Of a stretch of DNA of 44,609 nt, positions 40,333 through 44,609 are shown one piece after another. A model generated the notes under the pieces. It was not told where the DNA came from, did no database searches, and saw nothing but the letters and a program-made list of their open reading frames with translations. The translations under genes were made by a program, and so were the position numbers. Source of the DNA: Bdellovibrio sp. (lineage in GTDB: Bacteria; Bdellovibrionota; Bdellovibrionia; Bdellovibrionales; Bdellovibrionaceae); NCBI GenBank assembly GCA_014376935.1, contig JACMQO010000121.1:1-44609 (forward strand). The letters are read 5' to 3'. Every line of letters starts with the position of its first letter. The stretch's first letter is position 1.

Positions 40333-43300
40333 TTATAGCCCAAGTTTCTTTTTGATCGCGGCTAATTCCCTATCTTGTTGGTTAAGGCGAGCTTTGATTT
40401 CTGAATTCTCCTGGTTTAGTTTTTTATTTTGGGCCTCAAGGTCAGTGGCGCGGTTTCTGACAGAAGCGATTTCGCGCCCGCCGTTGCCGGCAAGACCAAT
40501 TCCTACAGCAACATTGACTCGCTTAAGGCCAGCGTCATCGGAAGATGCCCAGGCCGTCCCTACACCCTTCTTGGCTTGATCCATGGTCACATAATCTCGG
40601 TGGATCGCCGATGCTGTCCCATCGCCATTCGCAACTATTAAATCGCCCTCGCGAACCTTTCCTGTCACTAGAACTGGTAACTGCCCAGCGAATGCCACAA
40701 GGACAGGGTTCTGGAACTTGTTGTTGTCATTACCAACAAAGGCAGCCGTCGAAGGAGAAGACACAACAACATAACCACCTTTAAACAAAACAACAGAGCC
40801 CATTTGCGGAACCGATGAGCCCGGCCAATCAACCCACTCAGCAAAGTCAGCCCCTGAAGCATTGACTGTACCTGAGGCATTAATTGAACGACCAGTTCCA
40901 GTATCCGAGCCAACATAAAGAACCGAATTTGCTGCGCTATATGTTGTCGTAATTCCTCCGGCAGGATTTAATATTTTCAAGAAATTTGTTCCGCCACTTT
41001 CAGCAAGAAATGCTGCGGAACCAGCGGTTGTCTGGTTTACATCAAGCTTCGCATTTGGCGCTGTCGTCCCGATCCCGACGTTGCCGCCAACTATGGTCGC
41101 TGCGTACCCAGTTCCTGAATTTGAGACTACAAGCGCCGTGCCAGTGGCGCTAACATTGGTAATACTAAGATTGGCAGCGCTGCCACTCCCTGTGCCTGAG
41201 TATGAACCTTTGAAAAGGCTGCCCGTGAAAGCATTTGAACTTGTGGATGTCCAAAAAGGATTGCCGCTTGTCCAAGAGTTACCGCCGACATAGACTCCCG
41301 ATCCTGATGTGTTGCCTGACGACACGCTGAGGCCATTCGTTCCTAAGGCAATGGTACCGCTATTTAGCGTTACGCTTGTTCCTACACTTACGGTTGTACC
41401 TACAGTTATGTTTGTACCTACAGTTACGTTGCCGCCATTAGTCACTGAAAACTTCGAAACGCCGCCAACTTGCAAGTCCATAAGGTATTTACTGCCAGAA
41501 CCGACAGTTGTCTCTGTCGAGTTTAATAAGAGTCCGGTGTATCCGGCTGTGCCCGAAGCATTAACTGTCGGCCGAATTTTCACACCGTAATCGATACCCG
41601 CAGCCGATGTTAAACTTGACACTACGTCCAGCGTGGACCCAGGTGAATTTGTTCCGATACCGACGTTGCCGCCGTTTAAGACGGTCAGTTTTGCGGTGTC
41701 GTTAGTGGTTGTGCTACCTGTAGAAAGATAAATATTACCTGTCGAATTTTGTGTTGTTAAAATTAAATTTCCATTTGAAGAAGCACCTTGGGTTCTAACG
41801 ACTGCATCACCGGCCAGTGCAATATTTGAAAAATATCCTGAGCCTGTGGCAAGTCCAAAATCCAAACTATAGGTGCCATTTGAGATTGAATTTAGTGGCC
41901 CGCTTGCGCCAATCACTTTTATGCCGTCGGCAAGCGAAGTGACATTGACCTGAAGCTTTGAGGCTGGGGCAGCCGTGCCGATCCCGACGTTTCCATTATT
42001 CAGAATACGCATGGCTTCCGTCGCCCCGTTATTACCAACTTGAAAAATATGATCTGCACCCGTCGCACCAACAGCTGTTGTTGTTTTATGTATCAAAGAC
42101 GATGTCGTTCCGGTACCACCAATAATCAGTGGCGATGTAATATTTGTCGTAAATGTTGGTGCCGTCCCAAACACAGCAACGCCTGTTCCTGTTTCATCAC
42201 TTAAAACTCCAGCCAACTGCGCCGAAGTTGTTGCTGCGAATTGCGATAACGGATTGCTTGTTAGCGCATTGCCCGTCGGTATTGAGGTATTACAAATAAT
42301 ATTAGCCCCAGTTCCATCACCGGTACACATCACATTCGCATTAATCCCTGCTGTTCCTATCGTTGGAATTAAACCACTTAAATTACCGGTGTTCAATACC
42401 GCTGCGGTACCAAGTCCTAAGTTACTTCTTGCTGCGGCCGCTGTTGTAGCACCGGTTCCACCGTACAATACTGGAATTGCAGTTGCATTCCATGTACCTG
42501 TAGTCACTGTGCCTAATGTCGTGATACTTGATGAACCCGCTGCCGGAGCACGCGATGCATCTGTCGCATGCACGTGATCAGCACGAGCAAATGTCGTTCC
42601 GGTACCAACCGCCGCTGTGCCATCCATCACTGGAGTCGTCGAAGACGCTTGAGCTAACACGAACTCTGTTGTGGCTAACTGAGTTGTATTTGTATTAACG
42701 GCCGCTGTCGGCGCTAATGGAACTCCGGTAAAAGTTGGAGACACAGAAAACACGACCGAACCTGTTCCTGTTTCATCACTTAAAACTCCAGCCAATTGCG
42801 CCGAAGTTGTTGCTGCGAATTGCGCTAATGTACCAGCTGTCGAAGCATTTCCGGTTGCTGCCGCTACCCAACTTAATGTACCTGAACTGTCACTTTGCAA
42901 AATCATATTTGAACCCGGAGCCACTGCTGGCCAAGTGTACGTCGCTGAACCCGCCGCAGCTGGTACCGCGAACTTCACTGATCCCGAAGTGGATCCTGAA
43001 AGCGCCATAGTTCCCTTAATATCTAAAAGCGAGCTCGGGCTTGTCGTTCCGATACCGACATTACCCGAAGATTTAATCACCATGGCAGAGTGGGCAGCAA
43101 TAGTAGGCATATTCGTGCTGTTAAAATTATTATTTAAGAAGTACATATCGCCGCGACCATAGCTGGCCGTTCGCTGAAAAATGATACCGGCTTTTGCGCT
43201 TGTTGAATCTCCGACATTGAACAGAATTCCGGCAGTCGGCGTATTTGTTTCCGTATTGTTGTTTTGAAGATTCAAAATCCAATTTTCGGCCGCTGTGTTT

Positions 43301-44609
43301 AGATCACTTTCGGAATGGAGCTTATATAGAGGTGCTATTGTCCCGATACCAACTTTACCGTTGGCTAATACCGTCAACCCAGAACCAGCCGTCGAATTCG
43401 ATTGAATTCGCGCAACCATTCCGCTTGTTGAAGCCCCCGTGTTAGCCACATTTAAAAGTCCATTCGTTGAATTCAACGAAGCACTGGATGTCGTCAAGTT
43501 CAATAAACTTCCAGTCGTTAAAGCATTTGCCGAAAGCGACAACGGACTTTGCGTCGTATCCGTCGACCAATTCCATACCTGCGCATTCAATAAATTATCT
43601 ATTGTATTCGTGGCTGTTGCCGCCGTAAGACCAGAAAGAGATCCCGCAATCGTGGCTCCCCAGCTGACGTTCGTCCCATCGGTCGTTAAAAATTTTCCAG
43701 AGTTTGAAGCTTGTGTGGGAAGAATATTATTCGCAGCACCCGCTTGCGCTGTGGCACCCGTTCCACCGTTTGCTAACGGTAACGTTCCGGTAATTTGACC
43801 AACAGGAAGTGAAATATTCGTACACGATAAATTATCTGTTGCCGATGTCCAAGTTAATGTTTGATTCGAAGTACAACCCGTCGACCCGCTACCGAAAGTC
43901 GCTGCGCCAGTAACTGTCGAACGTAAATCAAACATAGATAAATTATTATTCACCCAGTTTGTTCCGTCATATCTTAAAACTTGCCCTGTAGAATAAGTCA
44001 CAGGCGAAACTGTTTTTCCTTTAATTTTATCAACACTAGTTGCAACTGTTCCTGCTGTTGAACTTACATCGCCGGTCATGGCCGGAAATCTTGCTGCTGG
44101 AACTGTTCCTGACGATAAGTTAGTTGCATTCAAACTTGATCCATCAATTTTACTATTAAATGTTGTCCAGTCTGCCGAACTTAAATATCCGTTGACTGAA
44201 GATGTTGCCACTGCGATATCAACTGTTGGAGCTACCGCTGTGCCACCAATATTTATCGGGTTTCCAGCTGTTCCTGCCGCTGTCACCGAAGTCACTGTTC
44301 CGCCACTACCTGTCGCTGCGATTTGTATTCCGCCCGCAGAATGAGTCACGGTAACACCCGCGCCCGCAGTGATTGATTTATTCTCTAAAACTGCACCCGC
44401 ATTATCGTAACCAATGATTTGATTTGAAGTACCAATCACTGGTGGCAAAGTAAAAGTATAATTAGTAATCCCTGCATTCGGAGCTTTCAATAAAACGCGA
44501 TTCGTATTCGTAGTGTCATATAAATAATTATTCTGAGTTGAAACATTTGTTGAAGATACAGAAGTCGTCGCAATATTTCCTGAAGCATCACGTTTCACAA
44601 TTGTCGAAG
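40333..44609 (-). CDS. giant fibre protein, C-terminal part (5' end beyond window)
   Basis: The track start at 44598 is an internal GTG; the frame stays open to the window edge (reads STIVKRDASGNI), so the gene continues upstream. The visible part of about 1,425 residues is Gly, Thr, Ser and Ala rich, with phage tail-fibre-like units (YGGTGATTAAAARSNLGLGT) and five G(N/K)VGIGT units. Near the C-terminus comes an ADFAEWVDWPGSS domain resembling intramolecular-chaperone-type tail-fibre ends, then a coiled coil (LEAQNKKLNQENSEIKARLN) to the end. These features fit the trimeric chimeric fibres (mosaic adhesive trimers) described in Bdellovibrio for prey recognition. Trimerisation and prey-binding are inferences; secretion signal not visible. 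Confidence 0.8.
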   Translation of the reverse strand, partial: STIVKRDASGNIATTSVSSTNVSTQNNYLYDTTNTNRVLLKAPNAGITNYTFTLPPVIGTSNQIIGYDNAGAVLENKSITAGAGVTVTHSAGGIQIAATGSGGTVTSVTAAGTAGNPINIGGTAVAPTVDIAVATSSVNGYLSSADWTTFNSKIDGSSLNATNLSSGTVPAARFPAMTGDVSSTAGTVATSVDKIKGKTVSPVTYSTGQVLRYDGTNWVNNNLSMFDLRSTVTGAATFGSGSTGCTSNQTLTWTSATDNLSCTNISLPVGQITGTLPLANGGTGATAQAGAANNILPTQASNSGKFLTTDGTNVSWGATIAGSLSGLTAATATNTIDNLLNAQVWNWSTDTTQSPLSLSANALTTGSLLNLTTSSASLNSTNGLLNVANTGASTSGMVARIQSNSTAGSGLTVLANGKVGIGTIAPLYKLHSESDLNTAAENWILNLQNNNTETNTPTAGILFNVGDSTSAKAGIIFQRTASYGRGDMYFLNNNFNSTNMPTIAAHSAMVIKSSGNVGIGTTSPSSLLDIKGTMALSGSTSGSVKFAVPAAAGSATYTWPAVAPGSNMILQSDSSGTLSWVAAATGNASTAGTLAQFAATTSAQLAGVLSDETGTGSVVFSVSPTFTGVPLAPTAAVNTNTTQLATTEFVLAQASSTTPVMDGTAAVGTGTTFARADHVHATDASRAPAAGSSSITTLGTVTTGTWNATAIPVLYGGTGATTAAAARSNLGLGTAAVLNTGNLSGLIPTIGTAGINANVMCTGDGTGANIICNTSIPTGNALTSNPLSQFAATTSAQLAGVLSDETGTGVAVFGTAPTFTTNITSPLIIGGTGTTSSLIHKTTTAVGATGADHIFQVGNNGATEAMRILNNGNVGIGTAAPASKLQVNVTSLADGIKVIGASGPLNSISNGTYSLDFGLATGSGYFSNIALAGDAVVRTQGASSNGNLILTTQNSTGNIYLSTGSTTTNDTAKLTVLNGGNVGIGTNSPGSTLDVVSSLTSAAGIDYGVKIRPTVNASGTAGYTGLLLNSTETTVGSGSKYLMDLQVGGVSKFSVTNGGNVTVGTNITVGTTVSVGTSVTLNSGTIALGTNGLSVSSGNTSGSGVYVGGNSWTSGNPFWTSTSSNAFTGSLFKGSYSGTGSGSAANLSITNVSATGTALVVSNSGTGYAATIVGGNVGIGTTAPNAKLDVNQTTAGSAAFLAESGGTNFLKILNPAGGITTTYSAANSVLYVGSDTGTGRSINASGTVNASGADFAEWVDWPGSSVPQMGSVVLFKGGYVVVSSPSTAAFVGNDNNKFQNPVLVAFAGQLPVLVTGKVREGDLIVANGDGTASAIHRDYVTMDQAKKGVGTAWASSDDAGLKRVNVAVGIGLAGNGGREIASVRNRATDLEAQNKKLNQENSEIKARLNQQDRELAAIKKKLGL
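42182..42245 (-). repeat. intragenic 64-bp repeat, copy 1
   Basis: This stretch recurs at 42761-42824 with one mismatch (63 of 64 bases). Both encode the same piece of the fibre protein (FAATTSAQLAGVLSDETGTG) in the same frame, so recombination between them would keep the frame and delete or add about 579 bp. Confidence 0.85.
42761..42824 (-). repeat. intragenic 64-bp repeat, copy 2
   Basis: Second copy of the 42182-42245 repeat, in the same reading frame of the fibre gene. The distance between copies is 579 bases, an exact multiple of three. Confidence 0.85.

Noticed and set aside
40333-44344. Many plus-strand ORFs within the fibre gene
   Set aside because: All overlap the 1,421-residue minus-strand ORF, have repetitive Val/Pro/Ala composition from the reverse of Gly/Thr repeats, and lack ribosome sites.

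Overview
The window looks like a chromosomal segment of a predatory or predator-related member of the Bdellovibrionota (Bdellovibrio-like). The arguments are indirect. Base composition is moderately AT-rich. There is a compact Tad/Flp pilus operon, a trypsin-like secreted protease, many small secreted proteins, and a very large fibre protein built of 'GNVGIGT' and 'GGTGAT' repeats, a type known from Bdellovibrio as host-recognition fibres. No 16S or other decisive marker is present, so the lineage is an inference.

Layout. (1) 270-2915: trpS, a nitroreductase and two small envelope or secreted proteins; a perfect 40-bp palindrome lies just past trpS. (2) 2941-9349, minus strand: a tightly overlapping five-gene operon (class III aminotransferase, M20 deacylase, astA, astD, mltG). 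It resembles the arginine/ornithine succinyltransferase pathway but lacks astB and astE, and it carries a cell-wall lytic enzyme at its end. (3) 9439-12402, plus strand: a TPR-SH3 membrane protein, BamD, a TPR protein and hypoxanthine phosphoribosyltransferase. (4) 12735-22353, plus strand: a Flp/Tad pilus operon preceded by a good sigma-28 (FliA)-like promoter. It holds Flp pilin, a pilin-like protein lacking a leader, three pseudopilin/TadE-like proteins, CpaB, a secretin, a fused TadZ-CpaF ATPase and TadB, followed closely by an RHS/YD-repeat protein and a small secreted protein. (5) 22580-26093: small secreted proteins, a CheY-like regulator, a beta-barrel-like outer-membrane protein, and a strongly structured intergenic region with three tandem hairpins. 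(6) 26407-28624: groES-groEL with terminator and promoter. (7) 28697-30950: a secreted hypothetical, a DUF421 membrane protein and a trypsin-like protease.

(8) 31067-39595 is the accessory region. It starts with a 42-codon remnant of a DUF962/Mpo1-like gene, then a polytopic GT-C-like membrane protein, a tRNA-Asn and a heavily decayed pseudogene. After these come four paralogous radical SAM enzymes with an N-terminal SPASM/twitch-type cysteine region, in two convergent operons (A-B on plus; D-C plus a small membrane-anchored protein on minus). No precursor peptide or maturation partner is recognisable. This is the best candidate for an undescribed system. (9) 39596-44609: a structured intergenic region, a small membrane protein, and the C-terminal 1,425 or so residues of a giant fibre protein that runs off the window end.

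All calls come from reading the sequence and the supplied ORF track; no database search was possible. Start codons were adjusted where a Shine-Dalgarno sequence, signal peptide or gene overlap argued for it.
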